From assembly GCF_017068455.1 (NCBI RefSeq), contig NZ_CP070608.1, forward strand, positions 3,966,501-4,030,500: a DNA stretch of 64,000 bases, given 5' to 3'. Origin of the DNA: Fulvivirga lutea. GTDB taxonomy: Bacteria; Bacteroidota; Bacteroidia; Cytophagales; Cyclobacteriaceae. The notes under the pieces were generated by a model that was not told where the DNA came from, searched no databases, and saw only the letters and a program-made list of their open reading frames with translations. Positions within the stretch are counted from its first letter, which is position 1; every line of letters begins with the position of its first letter. Below are positions 10,101 through 19,324 of the stretch, in pieces. The translations under genes and the position numbers were made by a program.

Positions 10101-13100
10101 TCGTTATTGTCCTGCTAACTTGATCACCTGTAAACAAATTCTCGTTGAATGAAGTCGGATTAACATTAATTATTGGTGGCTCTAAACCAATACCCTCCAA
10201 TGAAATAATTAAGGAAGATTCATCAGGATCATTAGAATTAAGTATTATTTCGTCTGAATAATTTATTGCACTTGAAGGCGTAAATTCTACATATATATAC
10301 TCCGAACCGCCAGCGGGTATATTTAGGTCACCTATTGTTAGATCAAACTCTGATATTGAATTTGAAATCGAACTAAACGTTAGTTCATCAGTTCCAACAT
10401 TTGATATAAGTACTGAATCACGTTTAGTGGCGCCCACAAATAATTCTCCAAAATTCAAATTGTTTTCGTCAATTTGAACATCAGCAGCACCTGTAACATT
10501 TAAAGTAATAGGAAGATCAATTAAAGTATTATATGGATCATTCGAGACTATATTCATTATAGACTCATAAGTACCACCATTTAAGCCTGTTGCGTCAAAC
10601 AATATTTCTATAATAGTTGATGAATTAGGAGCTATAATACCTTCTTGCGTTTCTGAATATATTATTGAAGAATTTGAACTCAACATATATTCAGAGGCAT
10701 TTACAAGCATCATTGCGGAATTGTAATTATTAATCCATAAAAATTCCCATGTCATCCCTGTTGCAACTACTTTGCCTCTTCCTAAGTTATATTCAACAGT
10801 AGTGGGAAGTCCACTTGAAGCCGTTTGAGATATAATTGTTGAGTTTATAGGTAGATTGGAAAGAATATTGTGATTTGCAGAATTACCTTCAAGGACCTCT
10901 GGAAGTGAGGCACTTATAGGGTGATTTAAATCGGTAATTACATTGAAATTTTCATTATTACCATACTCAGAAACTACTCCGCCAGCTAATACAGCATCTA
11001 TTCCCATAGTTGCGAGTTGATATTGTATATGGCCACCATTCGTTACAAAATTTTCAAATAAAGCTACGTTATTAGTGATATCTTGATAATATGAATCAGT
11101 TTGTCCTCCACTCGTAATAATCAGATCATAGCCAGAGAGGTTAGTAGATGAAATACTACTACTATTAATAACATCGGCATTAATTGAGAAGCTTTCCAAA
11201 AAGAATTCTGCCAAATCAAGACCCCATGCAGCCCTATTTTGAATAACAAGAATATTGCTTTGACCAAAATTATCTGTTGAAGGATTAACCAATGTATTTG
11301 TCACTATTTCACTAGTACTTCCTTTGACTATTTCTTCAGTTAAAAATTTATCAGAAACAATATTTTGGGTTGTATTAACTGAAACTGAACTAAAATTCAA
11401 ATTAAATGCCAATTCACTGGCGCCAGAATTCGTTATTTCAATGGCTTGTGTACTTTGTTCTCCAGTAAATAGATTTTCCGTTAATGAAACAGGATCAATA
11501 CTTATGACAGGTGGCTCAATGGCAGTTCCTCCAATTATAAATTCTACAATTGGATCGTTTGCGTCATTACTGGCGATAGATAAAGCAATTTCAAAATCAC
11601 CTAGTGTTGAAATTGAATAGCTAACAGGTATATAAATGCTATCGGAAGGTAACACAGTGGCTGTTGTTACACCCACCGCCATATCCGGACTAGCACTAGT
11701 AATATTAGAAATTTCTAACTGCTCATTTCCATTATTTATAATGTAAAACGCTGTGTCTTGCTCAATATTTATAAACACATTACCCAAATCAATTAACTCA
11801 CTATTTGTAATCAAATTTGGAGCACCTTCAACATTAAGTTCAGTAGTAACTGTCACATCGCCAGTAGCCACATCGTTGCTGCTAATGATAATATCATTTA
11901 AGTATTGACCTGGATCAATTCCTCGTGCATCAAATGTAATAGGAACCTGATTTGACATGCCTGCTGACACTGTGCCAGATATTTCATCTATGGTTACACC
12001 TGAAGTAACGTCAACCAATTCCAAATAGGCACTCATAATTTGTAAAGCATCTGAATTATCAATATATCCTCCACTAGCCCCTGCATAAAGCAAATAATGG
12101 ATTCTTGATATATTATTTAAGTCAAGAATTCTATGATAATCATTGTCAGTGTCTGTCGAGAATTCATGATTTACTGACCCGTTATCTTCAACAATTATTA
12201 AATGGTTTACCGAGGGATCTGATGTTCCATAAACTCTTTTTACAAACCCTAGGTAATTTCTACCACCCTTAGATATACTCAATACAGCAGCATCCATACT
12301 TCCGCCACCATCCGCACCAAGATTTCCTGTTATCTCGAAATAATTAATATTATTTATATCAGCCGACAGAATAAAGAGCCCAGGGAATTTGGCAGTAAAA
12401 TAAGACTCCGAACCAAATGCAAATGAGCTTTGAACATTTGATCCTGTGTAGCTAATATCAGATCCTAAATTTGTACTAATTCTATTTCCACCATCGTACA
12501 TATCGTTTCCACCATCACTAATTGAATTTCCTGATTCACCACCACTAAAGTCATAGGAGTTTGGTATCAGTTCAGTAATTTCTGTAAATGACTCATTCAG
12601 GTTATTCAAAATCTCAGTAAGCTCTTCAACAGACATTAATTCGCTGCTTAGTGTGGTGTTATGTATGAATGAACCTTCTTGATAAATCTTTTGGTTTTCA
12701 CTTACATAGCTTTTCGCATGGGGTTTATCCAAACCTTCAAATATTGGTGATTCATTCAAAATCGTTTTTGTTGGAGTAAAGCCTTGAGGACTTAAAGCCA
12801 AAGTATATTCTAAAACACCTTCACCTTCGTTAGATATGGTAACAAACTGGGTAGAAAATTCGCCAGTATATAATGTTTCATTAAGAGTTAACGGAGATAC
12901 CTCAATAATTGGTGGATTTGAAGTTGTCACTTCAAGTAAATTAGATATTTCTGATTCATTACTAAAGAAATCAAATGACTTGATAGCAAAGTAATAAGTG
13001 GTAGTTGCATTTAGCTCATCTACAATAAACTCTTCCATTGATCCAGCCAATTGAGCTGACATGGAAGTAAGAAGTTGTGCACTAGAGAAATTACCTTCAC

Positions 13101-14760
13101 TAATAGGTGTGCTACTCACCCTAATTTCATATAAGGAAGCCGATCCATTATCTACATCAATAGGGGCTGTCCAATTCAAAGTAATCTGGTCATGCCTAAT
13201 CTCTCCAGCAACTAAATCTACTATAGCATCAGGAGCAATTCCATCATCAGTCAATAATGCTGCAAAGGCATTCATACGTCCGGATCCTAATTGACCAACA
13301 TAGCTAGGATTAGCACCATCTATGTCATCAACAGTCTCAGTTAGCCTGAACCTCACTTGGTCAGGCGTTAAACCACTCCCTCCATATTCAGACACAATTA
13401 ATGCCGCAACACCAGACACATGTGGACAGGCCATAGATGTTCCTTGGAAGAACCCATAACTATTATTAGGTAATGTACTCAATACACCTTCAGTGGTTGT
13501 AAATGTTTCACCTCCTGGAGCCGCGATATCAACCCATGAACCATAATTAGAATAATAGGACTTCTGATCGTTATGATTAGTAGCTGCTACTGCTAAAATA
13601 GGTTCGTAATATCCAGGATAATACTGACCGTTATCATCATCATTACCTGAGGCAAAAATAACAAGTCCACCCTGCATTGGGCCAACAGGGTTCCCTACCT
13701 CATCATACCCAGCATTGGCTATAAAATAATCTATCGCATCTAAAACTGATTGTTCAAAAGTACCTGGCGATGTATAACCCCAGCTGTTTTGTGAAATTAC
13801 TGCGCCATTATCAGCGGCATATGCGTATGATTCAGCAAAACCACCTCCACCACTAACAAATACCTGGCAAGACATAAGGCTTACACCGCTATTGCCATTT
13901 CCACCACCAGCGACACCAGCGACACCTATACCATTGTTATTAACTGCTGCAACAGTACCTGCCACATGGGTTCCATGTCCATCAACATCGGGAATAACGT
14001 TTCCCTCATCATAAACAAAGTTGTAACCATAGATATCATCTACATAGCCATTTCCATCATCATCGACTCCATTTGAACCGTTAAGTTCTGCTTCATTAAC
14101 CCACATATTATCATACAGGTCTTCATGATCATAATCTATTCCACCATCATGTATAGATACAATTACTTCGCTGCTACCAGAGTTGACATCCCATGCCTCA
14201 GGTAAATCAATATCTGCATCAACAGTGCCTGAAGTTTGGCCATTATTGTCATAGTGCCACTGTTCTCCAATTCTTGGGTCGTTAAATACAGAGTTCAGAG
14301 AAACTGTATTTTTATTTTTAATTTCTATCGGGCCGTAGGGTACGCCATCAATTCTATAATTTGCCTTTTTGTAGACTGGTTCTACATTGGTAATAGAAAT
14401 CTCCTCCTTATACTGAGAAATTACATTATCAAAATTAGTAGATGATTCTGGTGCGATGTGTACCTCATACCATAAGTGCAAACCAAACTTTCTTCTTCTG
14501 GCTTCAAACTTTCCGCCTTTAGTAAACACTGGTTTGAGGAATGAGATATTATTTTTGCTATTTAGGGCATCCAATGACGATATACCTGTTTGAGCTTTAG
14601 CTAAGTTTGGGGTACTTTTATTAGGATTTTTTTCCAGAATAGTGGCATATTGAGGTTTTAGCTTAATCCTAAATACGTTCGTAGATGCTAAATTTTCATT
14701 CTGAGTATATCCAACCAATGAGCACATCATTAGAAGAATAAAGAGAGTGTTTCTTACCAA
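7195..14760 (-). CDS. Giant T9SS-secreted subtilisin-like protease with ASH and propeller modules
   Basis: A 2521-residue secreted serine protease. Signal peptide 1-19; propeptide-like region to about 140; peptidase S8 domain about 160-505 with Asp205 (IHDGGID), His262 (GHGTHVAGT), oxyanion Asn373 and Ser442 (GTSMACPHVSG). A fibronectin-III domain (about 509-612) follows. Next come repeated modules: four beginning near 615, 1081, 1530 and 1985, each with a 'L-x-E/N-x-L-x-T/S-G/N' start, interleaved with ASH/HYDIN-like 'choice-of-anchor D' units near 978, 1425 and 1881. A glutamine-amidotransferase-like segment lies near 1170-1370, and two propeller-like blocks near 1610-1810 and 2040-2250. 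Residues about 2440-2521 are a T9SS type A sorting domain (FYPNPVGDRL). Substrate unknown. It is a single-gene unit. Confidence 0.92.
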   Translation of the reverse strand: MVRNTLFILLMMCSLVGYTQNENLASTNVFRIKLKPQYATILEKNPNKSTPNLAKAQTGISSLDALNSKNNISFLKPVFTKGGKFEARRRKFGLHLWYEVHIAPESSTNFDNVISQYKEEISITNVEPVYKKANYRIDGVPYGPIEIKNKNTVSLNSVFNDPRIGEQWHYDNNGQTSGTVDADIDLPEAWDVNSGSSEVIVSIHDGGIDYDHEDLYDNMWVNEAELNGSNGVDDDGNGYVDDIYGYNFVYDEGNVIPDVDGHGTHVAGTVAAVNNNGIGVAGVAGGGNGNSGVSLMSCQVFVSGGGGFAESYAYAADNGAVISQNSWGYTSPGTFEQSVLDAIDYFIANAGYDEVGNPVGPMQGGLVIFASGNDDDNGQYYPGYYEPILAVAATNHNDQKSYYSNYGSWVDIAAPGGETFTTTEGVLSTLPNNSYGFFQGTSMACPHVSGVAALIVSEYGGSGLTPDQVRFRLTETVDDIDGANPSYVGQLGSGRMNAFAALLTDDGIAPDAIVDLVAGEIRHDQITLNWTAPIDVDNGSASLYEIRVSSTPISEGNFSSAQLLTSMSAQLAGSMEEFIVDELNATTTYYFAIKSFDFFSNESEISNLLEVTTSNPPIIEVSPLTLNETLYTGEFSTQFVTISNEGEGVLEYTLALSPQGFTPTKTILNESPIFEGLDKPHAKSYVSENQKIYQEGSFIHNTTLSSELMSVEELTEILNNLNESFTEITELIPNSYDFSGGESGNSISDGGNDMYDGGNRISTNLGSDISYTGSNVQSSFAFGSESYFTAKFPGLFILSADINNINYFEITGNLGADGGGSMDAAVLSISKGGRNYLGFVKRVYGTSDPSVNHLIIVEDNGSVNHEFSTDTDNDYHRILDLNNISRIHYLLYAGASGGYIDNSDALQIMSAYLELVDVTSGVTIDEISGTVSAGMSNQVPITFDARGIDPGQYLNDIIISSNDVATGDVTVTTELNVEGAPNLITNSELIDLGNVFINIEQDTAFYIINNGNEQLEISNITSASPDMAVGVTTATVLPSDSIYIPVSYSISTLGDFEIALSIASNDANDPIVEFIIGGTAIEPPVISIDPVSLTENLFTGEQSTQAIEITNSGASELAFNLNFSSVSVNTTQNIVSDKFLTEEIVKGSTSEIVTNTLVNPSTDNFGQSNILVIQNRAAWGLDLAEFFLESFSINADVINSSSISSTNLSGYDLIITSGGQTDSYYQDITNNVALFENFVTNGGHIQYQLATMGIDAVLAGGVVSEYGNNENFNVITDLNHPISASLPEVLEGNSANHNILSNLPINSTIISQTASSGLPTTVEYNLGRGKVVATGMTWEFLWINNYNSAMMLVNASEYMLSSNSSIIYSETQEGIIAPNSSTIIEILFDATGLNGGTYESIMNIVSNDPYNTLIDLPITLNVTGAADVQIDENNLNFGELFVGATKRDSVLISNVGTDELTFSSISNSISEFDLTIGDLNIPAGGSEYIYVEFTPSSAINYSDEIILNSNDPDESSLIISLEGIGLEPPIINVNPTSFNENLFTGDQVSRTITITNTGGSTLLIGKSARTSSVNNTIEAVYDNNPYLELKSEYDDFVQLESNNITMESNSGGRLFALNSINSEIVELDLESGDIINSFMAPESISLGPDGLAFDGNYLYFVNSFGSGNIYQLDASDGTILNSKNIGGNLFDALGFSGEYIYALDYGSDLIYIIDYELAEIVTTLNLGVPIGGGLSFGGDRETFFVNDFGNTIYEVNTSGEVLNSFQPPSSIYGLGYSNAGNVLFASASTSNTIFVIEPNTGEVLYSVEAASSSALAADEAGSSWISFNPKSGEVEPGNSFEILVEFDATGLEGGVYESIINIESNDPLNPLVEVPVTLNVTGAPNIQLSTTEINFEDIFMTTSKIDSLIIQNSGSEVLNISQVNIPEGFEVQYEFQQMPIGSEQKMYITFNPQDAKLYSGEIEIVSDDPDSPSVTIDVSGLGLNVPVIDVNKSLVLESLISNQSSTRSITLLNTGQGNLEYSIRIQNDERDGSNGGRNGSTIGFYADSTRYTKSPEGLESLVGLNGIGDTLLIANSFYPNTTGMVSVGSELYIVSYLSRELIVYNTESGTETERFTIHLEPYGIAWDGEYLWIGDYVGNVYGYALNGQLIGSFSMPFSTYPSITWHGGNFIANPIFTYNPLVFEIDNSGAILAQYSSDNLSGELNNLVYSNYEDVFIGLDNSYNKIFSFRMSSSQVEVIEAINYDSYQFGYSISHNGDDLMYLSWDGDYLLIDDGIQQLVWLEINPKSGNISSNGSQQIELLFNGTGLDEGEYKALLTIVSNDPSTPVLTVSVVLNICANEADEPVSLISPIDDHEIILGDGKLLVDLDEHFNASTDIDFQTSVNNQEIGIIEINGPILSYLAENIGNVTIEVEAFDEQCGKASDAFDISVIEVTSLKDNSSELIFYPNPVGDRLVISGLDGRYKSIKIVNMNGIKLEERVLDTTTTEINIETSNYNPGVYMLIMLGENDLQEKIRIVVMH

Positions 14761-14791
14761 CTTTAATAAATTTAATTTTTAGATAATCCAG

Positions 14792-14799
14792 CAAAGCTA
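14792..14799 (-). promoter_or_regulatory. Bacteroidota -7 promoter element for the giant protease
   Basis: On the minus strand the sequence reads TAGCTTTG, an exact match to the Bacteroidota -7 consensus TAnnTTTG, 31 bp before the protease ATG. No clear -33 TTTG is visible upstream, so the call rests on the -7 box and position. Confidence 0.5.
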
Positions 14800-14921
14800 A
14801 TTATGTTTTTTATTAGTTTTAAAAAATTTCATATTAAAAATATTACATAACTTCTTCAACAATACTTATCAGCCAGATTATCAACCTATTAGATAAAAAT
14901 AAAAGAACGAGTATAAAGAAA

Positions 14922-15620
14922 ATGAAAATAAACCCTACTAACCTAGGCATAAAAAACTGGGCCGAAGAAGACCGCCCCAGGGAAAAACTACTACTCAAAG
15001 GAAAAGCTTCCTTATCGGAGGCTGAACTTATTGCCATCCTGCTTGGCTCGGGTACCAAAACGTTGAGTGCCGTTGACTTAGCGAAGCAAATACTTGCCGC
15101 CCATGGCAATAACCTAAATGAATTGGCGCGCCTCAGTGTCAAAGAATTAACAAAATTTAAGGGCATTGGTGAGGCCAAAGCCATTAGTATTGTAGCTGCT
15201 TTAGAGCTTGGTCGTAGAAGAAATGATTCTGAGGTTATTCGCAAACCCAAAATCACTTCATCGAAAGATGTGTTTGAAATTATGAAAGCAGACCTTTTGG
15301 ACCTGCAGCATGAAGAATTTTGGGTGTTGCTTCTTAACAGAAGCAACCTCATTATTAAAAAACAATTGATCAGCAGTGGTGGTGTTTCAGGAACTGTTGC
15401 TGATCCAAAACTTATTTTCAAGTCTGCTTTAGAAGAGTTGGCCTCGGGTCTTATACTTATTCACAACCATCCATCGTCTAATTTAAAGCCAAGCCAACAA
15501 GATATTAACCTTACCAAAAAGATGGTTGATGCCGGCAGGCTTTTAGAAATTCCTGTTTTAGATCATGTGATATTCACCAATGAAAGCTATTTTAGCTTCG
15601 CAGATGAAGGCATGATGTAA
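14922..15620 (+). CDS. radC: RadC/JAB-domain DNA repair-family protein
   Basis: A 232-residue UPF0758 protein. An N-terminal helix-hairpin-helix region (about residues 1-100; FKGIGEAKA is the hairpin) is followed by an MPN/JAB domain with the metal signature H181-N-H183-P-S and S191..D194. Acidic E131/E132 are candidates for the JAMM glutamate. The historical link to recombinational repair is weak, and metal-dependent hydrolase activity is only predicted. It is divergent from the protease (161 bp apart) and followed 1 bp later by a DUF1684 gene. The length is normal for the family. The long antisense frame over it is a shadow. Confidence 0.93.
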   Translation: MKINPTNLGIKNWAEEDRPREKLLLKGKASLSEAELIAILLGSGTKTLSAVDLAKQILAAHGNNLNELARLSVKELTKFKGIGEAKAISIVAALELGRRRNDSEVIRKPKITSSKDVFEIMKADLLDLQHEEFWVLLLNRSNLIIKKQLISSGGVSGTVADPKLIFKSALEELASGLILIHNHPSSNLKPSQQDINLTKKMVDAGRLLEIPVLDHVIFTNESYFSFADEGMM

Positions 15621-15621
15621 T

Positions 15622-16224
15622 ATGCACAAAAACAGTATTCTCAAGATTATAATCGGTTTAGTAGTTGTCATCATTATGATTTATTCATTCTCTGGTGGCC
15701 AAACTACAGAAGAATACATCGCTGAGATTGAAGAAGAACGTGAAGAGCAAGATATATTCATGCGAAACTCCAGTGAATCGCCTTTCTACAAAAAAACAGA
15801 CACTTATAACGGCCTCAAGCACTACCCCATCGATATTAAGTATAAAATCAACGCCAAGTTTATTGAGCCCCCTGCAAAAAACATTAGAAAGCTACCCACT
15901 AACGATGATTCATTCAGGGAGTACCTGGAATATGGTTATGCTGAATTTACCCTGTTCGATAAAAAACAAAGCCTGTTAATTTTAGAAAATGTTGAGGATG
16001 AAAAACTGTTTCTTGCCTTTGGTGATGAGACCAGTGCCGAAACTACATACGGTGCCGGCCGATACCTTGACGTAACCCATAGTGGCGGCAATTCAATCAC
16101 CTTAGATTTTAACCTGGCTTATAATCCTTATTGCGCTTATTCTGATGAATTTAGCTGTCCGTTACCACCTCGGGAAAACCTTTTGTCCGTACCAATAGAG
16201 GCCGGTGAAAAAACTTATAATTAA
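15622..16224 (+). CDS. DUF1684 protein
   Basis: A 200-residue protein with one N-terminal membrane segment or signal anchor (residues 7-24). The rest matches DUF1684: early ERE-type charged helix, 'SPF' segment, a YGYAEF strand, 'LFLAFGDETS' and the highly characteristic C-terminal stretch NPYCAYSDEFSCPLPP followed by N-x-L-x-x-P-I-x-AGE. No function is established for the family. The gene begins 1 bp after the radC stop, so it is probably co-transcribed with radC; the ATG at 15622 is the only sensible start. Confidence 0.88.
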   Translation: MHKNSILKIIIGLVVVIIMIYSFSGGQTTEEYIAEIEEEREEQDIFMRNSSESPFYKKTDTYNGLKHYPIDIKYKINAKFIEPPAKNIRKLPTNDDSFREYLEYGYAEFTLFDKKQSLLILENVEDEKLFLAFGDETSAETTYGAGRYLDVTHSGGNSITLDFNLAYNPYCAYSDEFSCPLPPRENLLSVPIEAGEKTYN

Positions 16225-16260
16225 AGTTTGCCTGACTCCTCCATTAACTTCCAAAATGTT

Positions 16261-16268
16261 TATTTTTG
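16261..16268 (+). promoter_or_regulatory. Candidate -7 promoter element upstream of pheT
   Basis: TATTTTTG matches TAnnTTTG and lies 46 bp before the pheT start, in the 90-bp gap after DUF1684. No convincing -33 box is seen. The assignment is tentative. Confidence 0.4.
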
Positions 16269-16314
16269 CCCCCTTCAAAAGAAATTAGAAGGGTAAAATC
16301 ACGATTAAGACCAC

Positions 16315-18732
16315 ATGAAGATATCTTACAACTGGCTGAAAGAATACATCGAATTAAACGACTCTCCTGAGAAGATAGGGAAGGTGCTAACGGATACAGG
16401 ATTAGAAGTAGAAAGCATAGAAGCGTTTGAAACCGTGAAAGGTGGCCTGGAAGGCATCGTAATCGGTGAAGTTTTAACATGTGAAAAACACCCGAATGCT
16501 GATAAATTAAAAGTAACTACTGTTGATATTGGCCATGGTCAGGTGAGCCCAATTGTTTGTGGAGCACCTAATGTTGCAGCTGGTCAGAAAGTGATTGTCG
16601 CCACAGTTAACACCACATTATACCCGACTGAAAGTGAGCCTTTCAAAATAAAGAAGGCTAAAATAAGAGGCGAAGTATCTGAAGGCATGATATGTGCTGA
16701 AGATGAAATTGGCTTGGGAACGAGTCATGCTGGCATCATGATTTTAGATACCGATTTACCTAATGGAACGCCCGCCTCAAAATACTTTAACCTTGAAAAT
16801 GACCATGTTTTTGAAATTGGCCTAACTCCTAACAGGGCAGATGCAACAAGCCACATTGGAACAGCAAGGGATTTAAAAGCAGCACTGGGTAAAGAAATTA
16901 AATGGCCAAGTGTTGATGCTTTCAAAAAGGATAATGACGATCTAAAAATTGAGGTAGAAGTTAAAAATTCGGAGGCTTGTCCAAGGTACTCGGGCGTAAC
17001 GATCACCAACGTAAAAGTAGCTGATTCCCCCGATTGGCTAAAGAATAAACTAAAGGCTATTGGCTTAGCTCCCATCAATAATGTGGTGGACATCACGAAT
17101 TTTGTTTTACACGAAGTTGGTCAGCCATTACACGCTTTTGATGCCGCCCAAGTGAAAGGCAGCAAAGTGATTGTTGACACTGCCAAAGAAGGTGACAAGT
17201 TCATCACATTGGATGAAAAAGAGCGAAGACTGAAGTCTAACGACTTAATGATTTGCGATGCAAATGGCGCAGGTATGTGCATTGCTGGCGTTTTTGGTGG
17301 CATCAATTCAGGTGTCACTGAAAGTACCAATGCGGTATTCCTTGAAAGTGCCTACTTCTCACCAGATTATGTGAGAAAGACAGCACAGCAACATCAATTA
17401 AAAACAGATGCCTCTTTTAGATTTGAAAGAGGTACAGATCCAAATATCACTGTTTACGCCTTAAAAAGAGCTGCTTTATTAATTAAGGAACTAGCTGGTG
17501 GCAAAATATCATCAGACATCATAGACATCTATCCTGATCCAGTTAAGGATTTCGAAGTTTCTGTTAAGTACAAAAACATACAAAGGCTGATTGGTCAGGA
17601 TATTGCAAAAGATAGAATTCACTCCATTTTGGAAAGTTTGGATATAAAAACTGAAGCCAAAACTGAAGAAGGGTTTACTGCTATAGTTGCTGCTTATCGC
17701 GTAGATGTGCAACGCGAGGCAGATGTAATTGAAGAGATTTTAAGAGTTTACGGTTTCAACAACATTGAAATTTCATCAAGTAATGGAACCGACTTCTTAG
17801 CTGAATTTCCAAAAACAGATAGAAACAAATTACAGAGAACAGTATCGGAAACATTGGTGGGTAGAGGTTATTATGAGGTGATGACCAATTCGCTGACAAA
17901 ACCCTCCTACTCAGAATCTGACCCTTCTGTAGACCAGTCTGAAGATGTAGTGATCCTTAACAAATTGAGTGAAGACCTGGGAGTGCTCAGACAGTCGATG
18001 CTTTATTCGTTGCTAGAAGTTGCTGAACATAACATCAACCGAAAGCAGACTGACTTAAAATTGTTTGAGTTTGGTAAAACTTATAAGAAGGCAGGCGATA
18101 AATACAAAGAAAGCCACCGATTGGCCATTGCCATTACAGGTAGTAAGCTTGGCGAGCACTGGTCAGGAAAAGATGCCAAAGTTGAATTTCACGATTTAAG
18201 TGCCACTATTAATCTTCTAATATCAAGATTTACCAGTAAGAAATTATCCTCAGCAGTGCTTCATTCTGAGCCCTTTGATTACGCCCTTCAACTGAGTATT
18301 AACTCTAAAGTTTTGGCCACTTTGGGTAAGGTGAGTAAAAAAGCAATGAAGCTATGTGGTGTGCGCCAGGAAATATTTTTTGCGGATATCGATTGGGACT
18401 TGCTTTTAAAGCAATCAAATAATAATATAGTATTTGAAGAAGTACCAAAATTCCCTGAAGTTAGAAGAGACCTTTCATTAGTATTAGATAAAAGTGTATC
18501 TTTTGATCAGGTTTTATCATTGGCCGAATCTAAAGAGCGTAAGCTCCTAAAAAGTATTAATGTTTTTGATGTGTACGAAGGCGATAAAATTGATGCAGGT
18601 AAAAAAGCCTATGCAATGAGCTTCATTCTTCAGGACACGAACAAAACCCTTACTGACAAAGCCATCGATAAAGTAATGAGTAATTTAATGTCTGGCTTTG
18701 AAAATGAATTGGGAGCTATAATCAGAAAATAA
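16315..18732 (+). CDS. pheT: Phenylalanine--tRNA ligase beta subunit
   Basis: Together with the alpha subunit (pheS, not in this window) it forms the (alpha-beta)2 enzyme that charges tRNA-Phe. The 805-residue protein shows the normal bacterial PheT layout: KISYNWLKEYIEL start, an N-terminal EMAP-like tRNA-binding domain (about 40-155), B3/B4 editing domain (about 215-390; LAPINNVVDITNF and 'GQPLHAFDA'), B5 domain (about 410-480), catalytic-like core and C-terminal ferredoxin-fold anticodon-binding domain (about 710-805, starting FPEVRRDLSLV). It overlaps the next gene by 1 bp, starting a pheT - coiled-coil - zapA - rny run. Confidence 0.97.
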   Translation: MKISYNWLKEYIELNDSPEKIGKVLTDTGLEVESIEAFETVKGGLEGIVIGEVLTCEKHPNADKLKVTTVDIGHGQVSPIVCGAPNVAAGQKVIVATVNTTLYPTESEPFKIKKAKIRGEVSEGMICAEDEIGLGTSHAGIMILDTDLPNGTPASKYFNLENDHVFEIGLTPNRADATSHIGTARDLKAALGKEIKWPSVDAFKKDNDDLKIEVEVKNSEACPRYSGVTITNVKVADSPDWLKNKLKAIGLAPINNVVDITNFVLHEVGQPLHAFDAAQVKGSKVIVDTAKEGDKFITLDEKERRLKSNDLMICDANGAGMCIAGVFGGINSGVTESTNAVFLESAYFSPDYVRKTAQQHQLKTDASFRFERGTDPNITVYALKRAALLIKELAGGKISSDIIDIYPDPVKDFEVSVKYKNIQRLIGQDIAKDRIHSILESLDIKTEAKTEEGFTAIVAAYRVDVQREADVIEEILRVYGFNNIEISSSNGTDFLAEFPKTDRNKLQRTVSETLVGRGYYEVMTNSLTKPSYSESDPSVDQSEDVVILNKLSEDLGVLRQSMLYSLLEVAEHNINRKQTDLKLFEFGKTYKKAGDKYKESHRLAIAITGSKLGEHWSGKDAKVEFHDLSATINLLISRFTSKKLSSAVLHSEPFDYALQLSINSKVLATLGKVSKKAMKLCGVRQEIFFADIDWDLLLKQSNNNIVFEEVPKFPEVRRDLSLVLDKSVSFDQVLSLAESKERKLLKSINVFDVYEGDKIDAGKKAYAMSFILQDTNKTLTDKAIDKVMSNLMSGFENELGAIIRK

Positions 18733-19028
18733 TGAGTCAAGATCTTCTAAAAAACAACATTTCTAACCTTGAGCGTAAACTTGTTTTGTTAATTGATAAG
18801 TACAAAACAATGAAGACTGAAGTGGAATTGTTAAAGGAGCAAAATGGCGAATTAAAAGACCTCCTAAAGCAAAAAGATGCTCAAGTTAGCAGCTTTCAAA
18901 ATCAGATTAAAATTAGTAAGATTGTAGACGAAATAGATTCCGGTGGAGAAGACGCCACTGAACTGAGGAGGAAGATAGACGACTATATTAAAGAGATCGA
19001 TAAGTGTATTTTGCACTTAAGTAGATAA
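18732..19028 (+). CDS. Small coiled-coil protein between pheT and zapA
   Basis: A 98-residue protein that is almost entirely helical. Heptad-like leucines run through residues 7-60 (KLVLLIDKYKTMKTEVELL), and a short C-terminal helix ends in KCILHLSR. There is no signal or membrane segment, so it is probably cytoplasmic. The start codon overlaps the pheT stop by 1 bp and zapA begins 11 bp after it, so it is translated in the same operon. A small coiled-coil gene just upstream of zapA is seen in other Bacteroidota; a role with ZapA in division is plausible but inferred from position only. Confidence 0.8.
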   Translation: MSQDLLKNNISNLERKLVLLIDKYKTMKTEVELLKEQNGELKDLLKQKDAQVSSFQNQIKISKIVDEIDSGGEDATELRRKIDDYIKEIDKCILHLSR

Positions 19029-19039
19029 TAAATTTTTTG

Positions 19040-19324
19040 ATGGACGAACTCTCAATAAAGATTAAAATTGCTGACCGAGAGTACCCTATGAAGGTTAAGC
19101 CTGAAGACGAAGAAAGGGTACGTAATGCGGGAAAAAAGATCAATGAGAGAATGCGTATGTACCGAGAAAAGTTCGGTATCGATGATAAACAAGATTTACT
19201 GGCCATGGTAGCCTTCGATAGTTTAGTAGATAAGCTAGAAGTGGAAGAAACCAGGCAAAGTATTGACGAAACAGTTTCTCAAAAAATAAATCATCTCAAT
19301 AGTCTTATCAATCAGGCTTTATAA
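19040..19324 (+). CDS. zapA: Cell division protein ZapA
   Basis: A 94-residue ZapA family protein, expected to bind FtsZ and stabilise Z-ring filaments. The N-terminal domain has the family pattern (SIKIKIADREYPMKV, then the helix KPEDEERVRNAGKKIN), followed by 'KFGIDDKQDLLAMVAFD' and a C-terminal coiled coil that mediates dimerisation. The ATG at 19040 is used; a TTG at 19037 would add one residue. It lies between the small coiled-coil gene and, after a 91-bp structured gap, rny. Length is normal for the family. Confidence 0.92.
   Translation: MDELSIKIKIADREYPMKVKPEDEERVRNAGKKINERMRMYREKFGIDDKQDLLAMVAFDSLVDKLEVEETRQSIDETVSQKINHLNSLINQAL

Noticed and set aside
14843-15421. 192-residue minus-strand frame over radC
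   Set aside because: Antisense to a clear radC with JAMM motif; serine/leucine-rich translation typical of a shadow frame.
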